Positions 44,723 through 54,403 of a stretch of 64,000 bases of DNA are shown one piece after another. Source of the stretch: an uncultured Bacteroidia bacterium (GTDB taxonomy: Bacteria > Bacteroidota > Bacteroidia > Bacteroidales > Prolixibacteraceae); contig CAIVMQ010000051.1 of assembly GCA_903907075.1 (NCBI GenBank), forward strand, positions 52,193-116,192, in the 5' to 3' direction. How positions within the stretch are numbered: the stretch's first letter is position 1; each line of letters starts with the position of its first letter. A program made the translations under genes and the position numbers. The notes beneath the pieces are model-generated. The model was not told where the DNA came from, did no database searches, and saw nothing but the letters and a program-made list of their open reading frames with translations.

Positions 44723-47062
44723 ATGAAAAGAATAATTAATTCCTGGCTGACAGCAGCGCTTGTCGTACTCGTAGCCTCATGTACTGGCGAGGCAAATCAA
44801 AAGCTTGATTTATCGAATGCGGCAATTCTTATTTCTCAGAAAATAGATTCTCCGATCAAAGAAACAGCAGGTATAATTCTGCGTGAAGAGATTGGCAAAC
44901 GAACAGCCTTAGCGCTAAAGGAGGAGAACAACTGGAGAAGCAATACGATCATTGCATGTGCACGTGTCACGGATAGTGATTTATTCGGAGAGTCAATTCC
45001 CAAGCGAGAAGGGGCTAATTTACCCGAGTCCAAGAGGGAGGGTTATCGTCTGTTTCATGAAATCAGAAACGGGAAGAATATCCTATGGATTATTGGAGCC
45101 GATGATCGGGGTATTATTTATGGCATAGGGAAATTACTTATGACTGTTCAAACGCGAGACAAGCAGATCACTTTAGCGGCAGGCACTGATGTTGCTTCAT
45201 CGCCCGAATATTCGATTCGAGGTCATCAATTTGGCTATCGTATGACGGCTAATTCATGGGACTCATGGACCATTGCTCAGTTCGATCAGCATATTCGCGA
45301 GCAGGTCCTTTTTGGGGCAAACAGCATTGAAGGGATTCCCTTTCAAGACGAACGTATAGACACGCTAATGAAATATCCACGTTCAGTGATGAATGTAGAG
45401 CTGAGTAAAATATGTGATAAGTACGGTGCTGATTACTGGGTGTGGGCGGCTGCCGAAGTAGATTTGAAAAACAAGAAACAACGTCAGGATCTATTGGATA
45501 AATACGAAATCTTCTTCAAGGAGTGCCCCCGTTTTGACGGTGTATTTTTCCCAGGTGGTGATCCTGGCGATAACCATCCTTCTGAGGTGATGCCCTTTCT
45601 TGAAGATATGACTGCCATACTGCACAAATATCATCCCAAAGCAGGAATGTGGATCTCACTCCAGGGATTCAACAAGGAAAAGGTAGATTATTTCTTTAAA
45701 TACCTGGAGGAGAAAAACCCCGACTGGCTTACTGGTGTTGCCAATGGACCGAGTAGTCCACCGATTAGCGAGGAGCGTGAGCGTTTACCCAAAAAATACA
45801 AACTTCGCTCCTATCCCGATCTGACTCATACCGTGCGTTGTCAATTTCCGGTGAAGAAATGGGATCAGGCATTTGCGTTAACTGAAGGGCGCGAGTGTAC
45901 CAATCCGCAGCCGATGTATTACGCCGAAGTTCACAATCATGATGCTCCATTTACGGATGGTTTCATATCCTATTCGGATGGTGTTCATGATGATGTGAAT
46001 AAAATTGTCTGGAGCCAGATGGCCTGGAACACAAAAAATAACGTGAGAAGTGTCGTTGTTACCTATTGCAGTTTCTTCTTCGGATCACAAATTGCCGATG
46101 AGGCTGCTGACGCTATTCTTGCGCTGGAGCAAAACTGGGTTGGATCACTTACCGGAAATCCGTTAATAGAAAAAACCTTGAATCGCTGGAAAAAACTCGA
46201 GAGTGAGAATCCTCAGCTTTCAGCTAACTGGAGATGGCAGCAACTGGTTATGCGTGCCTATTATGACGCGTATATTCAGCAACGACTTGCCTACGAGAAG
46301 AAGCTTGAGGCGGAGGCCAACGATATACTAGCTAATGCAAAAACTGCTGGCGCCGATAAGTCGATGGATTCAGCTTTAGCACATATCCAGCTAGCGGACA
46401 AAGAATTTGTCGCACAGGATTTAAAGCAAAAAGCAATTCAATATATCGATGATTTGTATAAATCTGTAGGATTGCAAACCAGTGTGAAACTTTACAATGC
46501 TGCCGGTGCCGAGCGTGGTTGCGTGCGCGACTTTATCGATTATCCACTCAACAACAGGTGGTGGCTCGAAGATGAGTTTAAAAAGATTAAAGAACTTAAG
46601 TCAGAGGAGGAGAAGCTGACGAAAATCGAGTTTATTCGAACTTATGAGAATCCCGGAGAGGGGAGTTTTTACGACAATATCTCAAGTACCGATGCCAAAC
46701 ATGTAACTTCAGAAACGGAAGACGCGATTGACTACCTTTGGGAGAATGACGGAATAAGCCGAAAACGCCTCTCTACGCAACTCTTCCAGTTCACTCCTGA
46801 GTTACAATACACAGAACTTGATCCCAATACAAACTACCTAATTCGGGTCTCCGGATTCGGAGAGGCTCTCTTGCGCGCGAATGGAGAACTTCTAAAACCT
46901 ACGAAATACGAAAAAGGATTCGAGCACTTTAAAGAATTCCCCCTTTCAAAAACATTGTTAAAGGATGGCAAACTGAAAATCACATTCGATAAACCAAACG
47001 AAGAAAATATGAACTGGAGAAGTCAATCGAGGGTAACCGATGTTTGGGTTCTCAAACAATAA
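44723..47062 (+). CDS. GH20/GH67-like putative glycosidase, lipoprotein copy B
   Basis: A 779-residue paralogue of the previous gene, collinear throughout: NILWIIGADDRGIIYGIGKLLM, YSIRGHQFGYRMTANSWDSW, FDGVFFPGGDPGDNHPSEV, AGMWISLQGFNKEK, NGPSSPPISEERERLPKKY and DGFISYSDGVHDDVNKIVW are all conserved. It differs at the N-terminus, where MKRIINSWLTAALVVLVASCTGEANQ ends in a good lipobox (VASC). The first copy would be released into the periplasm and this one anchored, possibly on the cell surface. The 127-bp AT-rich gap before it has no terminator. A hairpin follows the gene. Confidence 0.78.
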   Translation: MKRIINSWLTAALVVLVASCTGEANQKLDLSNAAILISQKIDSPIKETAGIILREEIGKRTALALKEENNWRSNTIIACARVTDSDLFGESIPKREGANLPESKREGYRLFHEIRNGKNILWIIGADDRGIIYGIGKLLMTVQTRDKQITLAAGTDVASSPEYSIRGHQFGYRMTANSWDSWTIAQFDQHIREQVLFGANSIEGIPFQDERIDTLMKYPRSVMNVELSKICDKYGADYWVWAAAEVDLKNKKQRQDLLDKYEIFFKECPRFDGVFFPGGDPGDNHPSEVMPFLEDMTAILHKYHPKAGMWISLQGFNKEKVDYFFKYLEEKNPDWLTGVANGPSSPPISEERERLPKKYKLRSYPDLTHTVRCQFPVKKWDQAFALTEGRECTNPQPMYYAEVHNHDAPFTDGFISYSDGVHDDVNKIVWSQMAWNTKNNVRSVVVTYCSFFFGSQIADEAADAILALEQNWVGSLTGNPLIEKTLNRWKKLESENPQLSANWRWQQLVMRAYYDAYIQQRLAYEKKLEAEANDILANAKTAGADKSMDSALAHIQLADKEFVAQDLKQKAIQYIDDLYKSVGLQTSVKLYNAAGAERGCVRDFIDYPLNNRWWLEDEFKKIKELKSEEEKLTKIEFIRTYENPGEGSFYDNISSTDAKHVTSETEDAIDYLWENDGISRKRLSTQLFQFTPELQYTELDPNTNYLIRVSGFGEALLRANGELLKPTKYEKGFEHFKEFPLSKTLLKDGKLKITFDKPNEENMNWRSQSRVTDVWVLKQ

Positions 47063-47144
47063 ACGGAAGATTCTTTAATCGATATTTACAGCTTCAGATT
47101 AGTCCAGATTACAAAATCATGATGTGCTTTAAATAGAATATTTC

Positions 47145-47193
47145 ATACCTCTTTTGAATCAGCGCCTAAGGGTTGTTAATTCAGAAGAGGTAT
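47145..47193 (+). terminator. Probable terminator after the second GH20/GH67-like gene
   Basis: ATACCTCTTTTGAAT pairs with ATTCAGAAGAGGTAT over 15 bp with one G-T pair, around a 19-nt loop, 82 bp after the stop. Its right arm overlaps a -7 element, so terminator and next promoter may be interlocked. Confidence 0.6.
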
Positions 47194-47198
47194 ATTTG
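47191..47198 (+). promoter_or_regulatory. Candidate -7 element for the DapA-like gene
   Basis: TATATTTG matches TAnnTTTG in full and lies 34 bp before the DapA-like start. A TTG sits 15 nt upstream, closer than usual. It overlaps the end of the preceding hairpin. Confidence 0.4.
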
Positions 47199-47232
47199 TT
47201 AAAACTTCATAACAGAGGTCAAGAATAAATAC

Positions 47233-48141
47233 ATGAAAGAATTATACCCACTCAACGGAATCGTAACGGTATTAAACACCCCGTTTAAGTCGGACGATTC
47301 AATTGATTTCGGGGCCCTAAAACACAATATCAGGGAAGCGATAGCTGCTGGCGTTGCCGGATTTTTAGTCCCTGCGATGGCCTCCGAGGTATACAAGCTT
47401 TCCGAAACCGAGCGATTAAATATGGTTGAAGCAGTCTTGCAAGAGGTTCAAGGAAGGGTGCCTGTTATCGCTGGTGCTGGAGAGATCGATTTATCGCGAA
47501 CCAAAAAATTATTGAAAGCGTATGTGGATTTAGGTTGTAGAAATGTGCTTTTCCAGATCCCCTATGAAAATGACATTCAGTTTAAGGATCATTTTATGAA
47601 CCTTGCAGATATAGATCTGGATATGATTATGCTACAGGACTGGAATGCCTCCGGCTATGGGCTTCCTGATGGGCTGATTTGCGAACTATTTGAGACTGTT
47701 CCCGCTTTTCGATGTCTGAAAATCGAAACCGTGCCGGCGGGAATTAAATACTCACGGATACTTGAGCTCACTCAAGGGCGATTAAATATCAGCGGCGGCT
47801 GGGCTGTTACTCAAATGACTGAAGGGCTAAGGCGCGGAGTTCATGCGTTTATGCCAACGGGAATGCATTGGATCTATGCCAAAATCTATGCCCTTTGGAA
47901 GGAAAATAAAGAAGAGCAGGCAACCGAGTTATTTCAAATGATATTACCTGTGCTTAGTTTTTCTAACCAGCACCTCGATATCTCGATCCACTTTTTTAAA
48001 CGATTGCTTTATAATCAGGGGATTTATCCAACAGATCGTGTGCGTGATCCAATCCTCCCATTCGACACTATTCACAAACAGATAGCCGATAAACTTATTG
48101 ATCAAATTATACCTTTAGAGAATTATCTTAAAGAGAAATAA
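47233..48141 (+). CDS. Dihydrodipicolinate synthase/N-acetylneuraminate lyase family aldolase, atypical active site
   Basis: A 302-residue cytoplasmic TIM-barrel protein of the DapA family: LNGIVTVLNTPFKSDDSIDFGALKHNIREAIAAGVAGFLVPAMASEVYKLSETER at the start, VIAGAGEIDLSRTKKLL near 78, and the Schiff-base lysine in FRCLKIETVP near residue 161. In ordinary members a tyrosine stands in a YNVPxRTG-type strand before the lysine; here that strand reads MIMLQDWNASGYG, so the usual catalytic tyrosine is absent. DapA itself is therefore unlikely. Given its place among secreted glycosidases it may split or dehydrate a sugar acid (2-keto-3-deoxy type) derived from the substrate. It is the only cytoplasmic enzyme in the plus-strand run and starts 40 bp before the propeller gene. 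Confidence 0.85.
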   Translation: MKELYPLNGIVTVLNTPFKSDDSIDFGALKHNIREAIAAGVAGFLVPAMASEVYKLSETERLNMVEAVLQEVQGRVPVIAGAGEIDLSRTKKLLKAYVDLGCRNVLFQIPYENDIQFKDHFMNLADIDLDMIMLQDWNASGYGLPDGLICELFETVPAFRCLKIETVPAGIKYSRILELTQGRLNISGGWAVTQMTEGLRRGVHAFMPTGMHWIYAKIYALWKENKEEQATELFQMILPVLSFSNQHLDISIHFFKRLLYNQGIYPTDRVRDPILPFDTIHKQIADKLIDQIIPLENYLKEK

Positions 48142-48180
48142 GCACCTTAAACACGAGCTATAACACTCAAAAAACACACT

Positions 48181-50337
48181 ATGAAACACCTTGGATTTGC
48201 AATTGCCTTAGTATGTGTAATCTTTCTATCCTCAACAAACAAATCTATTGCAGAGCCTGTTGCCGGTATCAAGGAGGGTAAATATCTTCAGGAGATCAAG
48301 AGCGAAGTGAAACTTCCAAATCAGGCAGAGACTCCGGTAATCAACTTATTTAATGAGCACAACCAATTCGTTGTGGTAACTGTAAATGGGGTCTTTCGAA
48401 CTTTGAATGGGAACTGGAGTGGCGAACCTTTTGGTGCAGGATGGCGTACTTCCGCTATAGACAGTCGTGGTAAAATCTGGTTGGCGGCTATTCACTCGAT
48501 ACAAAAGGAGGGTGATTCTCAACAAATTGATTTACCCGATTATGCACTTAATGACACCATCACTTGCATGACCTGGGAGGATGATAAGACATTACATGTC
48601 GGTACAAACCACAATCTTTTGACATTTAGTGGTGTTTGGCAATCCCTTTCTATTGCCAAGGGAAAGAAAATTACTTCAATTCTTACGGATACAACGGGTG
48701 ATCTTTGGGTTGCCACCAATGATGGCCTACTACGCCGAATGAATGGTAAATGGGTAAATCTTGATGATGACCTGATGGCAGCGGGTCTGAAACGGAGCTA
48801 TTTTGCTCTCGAGAATGGCTTCCTCAACGGTGATCTGCTATTTGGTGGGTTATTCTCTGTGGGATGCATTGCAAAAGATGGAAATCATTGGCTCTTAAGA
48901 GGCTCTGATGGGTTACCTTATGGTCCCATTACTACCATCCGAAGCCTAAAAAATACACTTTGGCTGGGCACAGACCGCGGCGTAATTAAAAAAGATAAAA
49001 ACTGGCACTATTACAACGGCAAACGGTGGCTTGCTGACAATAAAGTCAATGACATCCTACCGATAGACCCGAATACCACCTGGGTGGCTACAGCAAAAGG
49101 TATCAGCCAGATCCAGCAGGTTGAGATGACCCTTGCCCAAAAAGCTCAGGCCTTTGAGCAGCGGATTAAACTACGTCACGATCGATACGGATTAGTGAGT
49201 GGCTCGCGTTTAAAGATCCAGGGTGATCTTTCATCGAGTGAAACTGGTACCGATGATAATGATGGTCTCTGGACAGCGATCTATCTCGCGGCTGAATCTT
49301 ATCGATATGCCGTGACCAAGGATCCCGAAGCTAAGAAATGTGCCATAAAGGCTTTTGAGGCCATGGAGCGGCTCGAGGCCATTACAGGTGTCTCCGGATT
49401 TCCTGCGCGCTCTTTCGTATCTATAAATGAAGATACGGGTAAAGGTGGCGAGTGGCATCTAACTCCCGATAAGAGATGGAAATGGAAAGGAGACACAAGT
49501 TCAGATGAGATTGTTGGCCATATGTTTGCCTATCCCCTCTTTTATGACTTAGTTGCCGAAGGAAAGATGAAAGAGCGGGTAAAAAGCCTCGTTCAACGAA
49601 TTATGGACCATATAGTTGATCACAATTTTCAACTCGTTGATCTCGATGGCAAAGCTACACGATGGGCCGTCTGGACCCCCGATTCAATCAATTACTCCAA
49701 TAACTGGTGGTATGAGCGAGGGATCAATTCGATGCAGATTCTGGCCTTTCTCAAGGCAGCTCTTCATGTCACAGGTGATCAGAAATTTGAAAAAGCATAT
49801 CAGACATTGATCCAAAAACATCATTATGCAGAAAATATAGTTCCGCAAAAGATGTATGGACCATTCGACATAAACCATTCGGATGACGAACTGGCCTTTT
49901 TGCCGAATTACATCTTGTTAAGATATGCCAATGATTCGAAATTACTCCCTACCTACCTCAAGAGTACACAACGAAGCTGGAAGGTTGAACAACCCGATCG
50001 GATACCTCTATGGAATATCATATCGAGTGTAGCCCTTAAAAAAGATTGCGATTTAAAGATTGCATTAGAAGAGCTTCAGCAGATACCGATGGATTTGATA
50101 ACCTGGCGAATGGAAAATAGTCACCGCTGGGATCTTCCCGAAGATCAACTAAGTGATCGTTTTGGAAAGCCACAGGCAATCCACCCTATTCCGACCCCTG
50201 AGCGTGGAATAGCAAAATGGAATAGCAATACCTATCTGTACAATTCGGGCAATGATGGCTATGGAGAAGACGATGGAGCCTACTTTCTTTTACCTTATTG
50301 GATGGGGAGATATCACCATTTATTAATTGAAAACTAA
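48181..50337 (+). CDS. Secreted beta-propeller plus alpha/alpha-toroid protein, copy A
   Basis: A 718-residue protein with signal peptide MKHLGFAIALVCVIFLSSTNKSIAE. Residues about 50-310 are propeller repeats of the two-component-regulator type (LWVATNDGLLRRMNGKWVNLDDD, LWLGTDRGVIKKDKNWHYYNGKRW, WVATAKGISQI). Residues about 325-718 are helical hairpins of an alpha/alpha toroid (DDNDGLWTAIYLAAESYRYAVTKDPEAKKCAIKAFEAMERL, SSDEIVGHMFAYPLFYDLV, NSMQILAFLKAALHVTGDQKFEKAYQ), a fold shared by many lyases and glycosidases. The conserved end GYGEDDGAYFLLPYWMGRYHHL is shared with the paralogue. Unlike hybrid sensor kinases that use such propellers, no membrane helix or kinase is present, so it is likely an enzyme or glycan-binding protein. 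Function unknown. Confidence 0.8.
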   Translation: MKHLGFAIALVCVIFLSSTNKSIAEPVAGIKEGKYLQEIKSEVKLPNQAETPVINLFNEHNQFVVVTVNGVFRTLNGNWSGEPFGAGWRTSAIDSRGKIWLAAIHSIQKEGDSQQIDLPDYALNDTITCMTWEDDKTLHVGTNHNLLTFSGVWQSLSIAKGKKITSILTDTTGDLWVATNDGLLRRMNGKWVNLDDDLMAAGLKRSYFALENGFLNGDLLFGGLFSVGCIAKDGNHWLLRGSDGLPYGPITTIRSLKNTLWLGTDRGVIKKDKNWHYYNGKRWLADNKVNDILPIDPNTTWVATAKGISQIQQVEMTLAQKAQAFEQRIKLRHDRYGLVSGSRLKIQGDLSSSETGTDDNDGLWTAIYLAAESYRYAVTKDPEAKKCAIKAFEAMERLEAITGVSGFPARSFVSINEDTGKGGEWHLTPDKRWKWKGDTSSDEIVGHMFAYPLFYDLVAEGKMKERVKSLVQRIMDHIVDHNFQLVDLDGKATRWAVWTPDSINYSNNWWYERGINSMQILAFLKAALHVTGDQKFEKAYQTLIQKHHYAENIVPQKMYGPFDINHSDDELAFLPNYILLRYANDSKLLPTYLKSTQRSWKVEQPDRIPLWNIISSVALKKDCDLKIALEELQQIPMDLITWRMENSHRWDLPEDQLSDRFGKPQAIHPIPTPERGIAKWNSNTYLYNSGNDGYGEDDGAYFLLPYWMGRYHHLLIEN

Positions 50338-50373
50338 TAATTTAGGAAGCTCAGTATAAATAAGGGGTTTAAT

Positions 50374-52545
50374 ATGAGTATCATAAAAGTATTTCTTATC
50401 CTTCTCGTGCTTACCATCTCTGCAAATGGGATGCCACTGAATGCCCAGGGCACTGCCGGCGTTCAATTAAAATCCTATTACCAGGAGGTTAAGACTGATT
50501 TAAGACTACCGGACAAGGCCTCGCCCACGATTATCAAACTCATTAAAGGTTCAGATCATCTTGTTGTTATTACCTCAAACGGCGTATTTAGGTATAAAAA
50601 TGGAACTTGGAGGGGCGAACCATTTGGAAGTGATTGGAAGAGTGCCACAGTCGATACAAAAGGGGCCATATGGCTTGCCTCTGCACAGAACATTCAGCGC
50701 GAAGGAGAAGTGACGAACTTACTCCTTCCCGAATTTGCTCAAAGAGACACCATTCTTTCGCTATTCTGGGAAGATGGAGAGACGTTACAGGTAGGGACGA
50801 CCAATGGACTATTAACCTACGACGGGAGTTGGAATTCTGTACCTATCACGATCGGAAAGCGAATAAATTCAATTGTTAATGATCACCTTGGGGATCTTTG
50901 GCTGGCAACCAACGATGGGTTAATTCGACGAATTGCACAAAAATGGTTCAATCTGGATGATCATATAATGGCCCAAGGCCTCAAGCGCCACTATTTCTCC
51001 CTTGAGAGTAATTCGGATAAAAAAGAGGTGCTCTTCGGAGGACTTTTTGCACTTGGGTGCATTTCAGAAGCGGGTGATGATTGGCTATTAAGAGGTGCCG
51101 ATGGTCTCCCCTACGGCCCAATTACCACAATCCACAGCAATGAAAAAACACTATGGCTTGGAACGGATCGCGGAGCGATTAAAAAGGATGCTAAATGGCA
51201 CTATTACAATGGCAAACGGTGGCTTCCGAGCAATAAAGTGAACGACATTCTCACCGTTAACGCACACGAAACGTGGATAGCTACAAATAAGGGAGTTAGC
51301 ATAATCTCAGAGACCTCTATGACACTGGATCAAAAGGCAAAAATATTTGAGAAACGGATTAAATTAAGGCACGACCGCTATGGTTTAATCAGCCGATCGC
51401 AATTAACGACTCCGGGCGATCTATCGTCCAGTAAGACCTTAACGAATGACAACGACGGACTGTGGAGTTCAATCTATCTGGCTGCCGAATCATTCCGATA
51501 TGCAGTCACCAAGGATCCTCAGGCGAGAAGTCGTGCTGCCCGAACCTATGAAGCGCTGGAGCGGCTTGAAACCGTTACCGGAATACCTGGGTTACCGGCC
51601 CGCTCATTTGCAGCAGCGGGCGATACGGTCATCCAGTCGCGCTCGCCACATCCCAAGAAGTGGCATCTCTCGAACGATGGGAAATGGCAATGGCTTGACG
51701 ATGCCAGTTCAGATGAACTTGCGGGCCACATGTTTGCGTTCGCACTTTATTATGACCTTGTTGCCGATGCAAAAACGAAGCAGCGGATAAGAGGGCTTGT
51801 TGATCGAATCATGACCCATATTATAACGAATAATTTCCAACTCATTGATTTCGATGGAGAGCCAACCAAATGGGCAATCTGGAATCCCGATTCACTGAAC
51901 AACATACCGGGAAGGTGGTACGAACGGGGTACAAACTCGCTACAGATACTCTCATTTTTAAAAACAGCGGTGCACATTACCGGCGATCAGAAATTTGAAA
52001 AGGCGTACGAGTTTCTGATACATAAACATCATTATGCACAGAATACGCTTGAGGCCAAGCGAGCTTATCCGTTTGAGAATAGCCATTCCGATGACATCTT
52101 AACCTATCTCCCCTATTACAATCTCTTAAAATATTCGGCTGAACCCGAATTACGGAAGATATATCTCCAAAGTTTGGACCGCGCATGGAATATTGCCCGG
52201 CCAGAGAAGACACCCCTGTGGAATATCATTGCCACAGTTTCGCTAATGAAAGAGTGTGATATACTACTCGCCAAGGAAGAACTGGAACTTATACCTATGG
52301 ATATGATTACCTGGACGATGGAGAATAGTCACCGTTGGGACCTCCCCTCCGATCAGCTTTTGGACCGTTCACAAAAAAGGCAATCGACCCGAATAATTCC
52401 GACTCCCGAAGCGTCAATAATAAAGGCGAATTCGAATCCACGCGAATATGATTCAGGTTCGGATGGGGCTTATGAGGATGACGGGGCCTATTTCTTACTC
52501 CCCTACTGGATGGGGAGATACCATAGGCTGTTTGTCGATAATTAA
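50374..52545 (+). CDS. Secreted beta-propeller plus alpha/alpha-toroid protein, copy B
   Basis: A 723-residue tandem paralogue of the preceding gene, with signal peptide MSIIKVFLILLVLTISANGMPLNAQ. The layout is the same: propeller blades LWLATNDGLIRRIAQKWFNLDDH and LWLGTDRGAIKKDAKWHYYNGKRW, then the toroid with NDNDGLWSSIYLAAESFRYAVTKDPQARSRAARTYEALERL, DELAGHMFAFALYYDLVA and the terminal YEDDGAYFLLPYWMGRYHRL. Conserved acidic and aromatic residues (NDNDGLW, SSDE, EDDGAY) are kept in both and are the best candidates for a catalytic or metal site. The genes are 36 bp apart and surely co-transcribed. No terminator was recognised in the 219 bp before the convergent gene. Confidence 0.8.
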   Translation: MSIIKVFLILLVLTISANGMPLNAQGTAGVQLKSYYQEVKTDLRLPDKASPTIIKLIKGSDHLVVITSNGVFRYKNGTWRGEPFGSDWKSATVDTKGAIWLASAQNIQREGEVTNLLLPEFAQRDTILSLFWEDGETLQVGTTNGLLTYDGSWNSVPITIGKRINSIVNDHLGDLWLATNDGLIRRIAQKWFNLDDHIMAQGLKRHYFSLESNSDKKEVLFGGLFALGCISEAGDDWLLRGADGLPYGPITTIHSNEKTLWLGTDRGAIKKDAKWHYYNGKRWLPSNKVNDILTVNAHETWIATNKGVSIISETSMTLDQKAKIFEKRIKLRHDRYGLISRSQLTTPGDLSSSKTLTNDNDGLWSSIYLAAESFRYAVTKDPQARSRAARTYEALERLETVTGIPGLPARSFAAAGDTVIQSRSPHPKKWHLSNDGKWQWLDDASSDELAGHMFAFALYYDLVADAKTKQRIRGLVDRIMTHIITNNFQLIDFDGEPTKWAIWNPDSLNNIPGRWYERGTNSLQILSFLKTAVHITGDQKFEKAYEFLIHKHHYAQNTLEAKRAYPFENSHSDDILTYLPYYNLLKYSAEPELRKIYLQSLDRAWNIARPEKTPLWNIIATVSLMKECDILLAKEELELIPMDMITWTMENSHRWDLPSDQLLDRSQKRQSTRIIPTPEASIIKANSNPREYDSGSDGAYEDDGAYFLLPYWMGRYHRLFVDN

Positions 52546-52764
52546 AACGCGGTCTAGAATTGTAGCTTCACAGTGCTGTCACCATTCAGAAATTTAGTGC
52601 CAATTAGTCAATCCACTACCTAATTCTCAAATTCAAGAACCTACTTAATAAAGCTTATCACAGGTTCAGATGGGGCATTAAAGACATAGAAAGAAACTCA
52701 ATACTTTAGTGTAAGATCCCTAATTAAAAAGGATTTACTATTTAATCGAGGATATTAAATCTTC

Positions 52765-54396
52765 CTATTTTTTTAATTCTTCAGCCTGTTTTTGCATTTG
52801 TCTCCAATATGCATCAGGGCCAAATCGTTTTCGTTTCATTGGATAAGAACCATCGTCCATTCCGAGGGTAAGTAAAGTTGTAAGGACAATTAGAATTGGA
52901 ACAACGCTCCACCATCTCCAGAATTTCCAGCTCAGATTCCATTTTTTATCTTCGGGAAATGACACCGGTGTCGGAGGGCTTTCGAGATGATCTTTATTTC
53001 CTTCTGTTGTTATCAATATGAAAATAGTCAGAAATGCTAAAAAGAAATAACTCACATACTCAATAACATTATTTCCTGGTTTCCAGTCATTTATCCGGTG
53101 ACCGGCAATTCCAACAAGGCTAATTGTAATCAAGATCATAAATAGTACAATTCCTTTTTCAACTGCCGTTTTCGGAACCAGTATCAGTTTTCCTTTATGA
53201 TACAGCCACATACAATAAATCACTACGCCAATACAGAATAAGGCCGTAAGTAGAAACCATTGCCAGGCAAATAATCCATAATTGGGGCCATCGGGAAGAA
53301 TATGGTAACGATTACCCCAGTCGATTACATTCTTCTGTAAGTTCAAAACCATCATTACAATTACAAGGAAGAAAGCAGACAACAGATCAAGGTGCTTTTT
53401 ATTCCCGTCATCTGGTATTTTTGCCAGTCCTCCTTTGATGAATTTGGCGATTCCAAGAGCTATTCCCAGCCCCATAAAGAAGCCAAAACCTTCTTCGGCT
53501 AATTTCCATGCGAACACGGAAGGAATTCCCAGCCACCCTATCCGCACTGGCAGATGAATAAAAACGGCGATGATATATGCGATTGGACCTATCAGCATGG
53601 CATAATTGGTAAACATCAAAGCTGCCCTGTTTTTTTGGTTATAGTGGTGCACTAATAATACTACCAGAATTCCCAGATTGCCTCCCCAGCTTTCACTCCT
53701 GTTTGGTGGTGCTAGCTCTAATCCGCCAAATTTGGTTAAAGTAAGATATCCGACCCACCAGCCAACAGCGCATCTAACGTATAAAGCAGCTTCTTTCCTC
53801 TCTTTCGGACGTAACAGCCAATAAACGGATGAGATCAATAGTGTAGTGAGGGCTGCAAACCATTCACTATCGTTAAATACCTCAACACCAAAACGCTGAA
53901 AAGCAATATTTTGATCAGGAAGAAGTACGAAATACAGGTACTCAAGAAACCAGAAGCTAGCAATTACCAACGCTACATGGACATATTTTTCCAGTTCTGA
54001 GATTCTCTTTGTAAAAGCGAGTGCAAGGATAGCTGCACCTACCCCTGTCCAGAGGAGAGCGATAAAGCCAAATCCAAAATAACCATAAGCAACATCTGGG
54101 AAAGAATCAGAAGTAATGTAATAATTGTGTTCCATATAACTCATTGAACCGCCAAATGACCATCCAATTGCGCCAAATAAACCAATGATCAAAGTTCGAC
54201 GATACCAGTCTTCTCTTCCGGATCCAAATACGGCAGCCATAGCCATCAAGGCTCCGGGAAGCATTGCCCCGGCCTCATGTCCATAATTACCACGCCATCC
54301 CCAGCCAAATGCCATTACTACTGCGCATAACAAAGCCATTGACGTGATACCTGGCTTTAAAAAATTTGAAAAATTAAATTTAGTGTATGCCTCCAT
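52765..54396 (-). CDS. Polytopic inner-membrane protein of unknown family
   Basis: The listed ORF starts at 54468 inside the upstream gene; Met25 (54396), 7 bp after that gene's stop, gives MEAYTKFNFSNFLKPGITSMALLCAVVMAFGWGWRGNYG and is the better start (543 residues). About 13 hydrophobic segments are visible, with conserved-looking loops MAFGWGWRGNYGHEAGAMLPGALM and GWSFGGSMSYMEHNYY near the N-terminus and a charged C-terminal tail (RKRFGPDAYWRQMQKQAEELKK). I cannot place it in a known transporter family. Tight coupling to a secreted sialidase-fold protein and the lack of any other transporter in the locus make a role in importing the released sugar a fair guess; an acyltransferase or sensor role cannot be excluded. 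Confidence 0.75.
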   Translation of the reverse strand: MEAYTKFNFSNFLKPGITSMALLCAVVMAFGWGWRGNYGHEAGAMLPGALMAMAAVFGSGREDWYRRTLIIGLFGAIGWSFGGSMSYMEHNYYITSDSFPDVAYGYFGFGFIALLWTGVGAAILALAFTKRISELEKYVHVALVIASFWFLEYLYFVLLPDQNIAFQRFGVEVFNDSEWFAALTTLLISSVYWLLRPKERKEAALYVRCAVGWWVGYLTLTKFGGLELAPPNRSESWGGNLGILVVLLVHHYNQKNRAALMFTNYAMLIGPIAYIIAVFIHLPVRIGWLGIPSVFAWKLAEEGFGFFMGLGIALGIAKFIKGGLAKIPDDGNKKHLDLLSAFFLVIVMMVLNLQKNVIDWGNRYHILPDGPNYGLFAWQWFLLTALFCIGVVIYCMWLYHKGKLILVPKTAVEKGIVLFMILITISLVGIAGHRINDWKPGNNVIEYVSYFFLAFLTIFILITTEGNKDHLESPPTPVSFPEDKKWNLSWKFWRWWSVVPILIVLTTLLTLGMDDGSYPMKRKRFGPDAYWRQMQKQAEELKK

Positions 54397-54403
54397 ATTT
54401 CGA

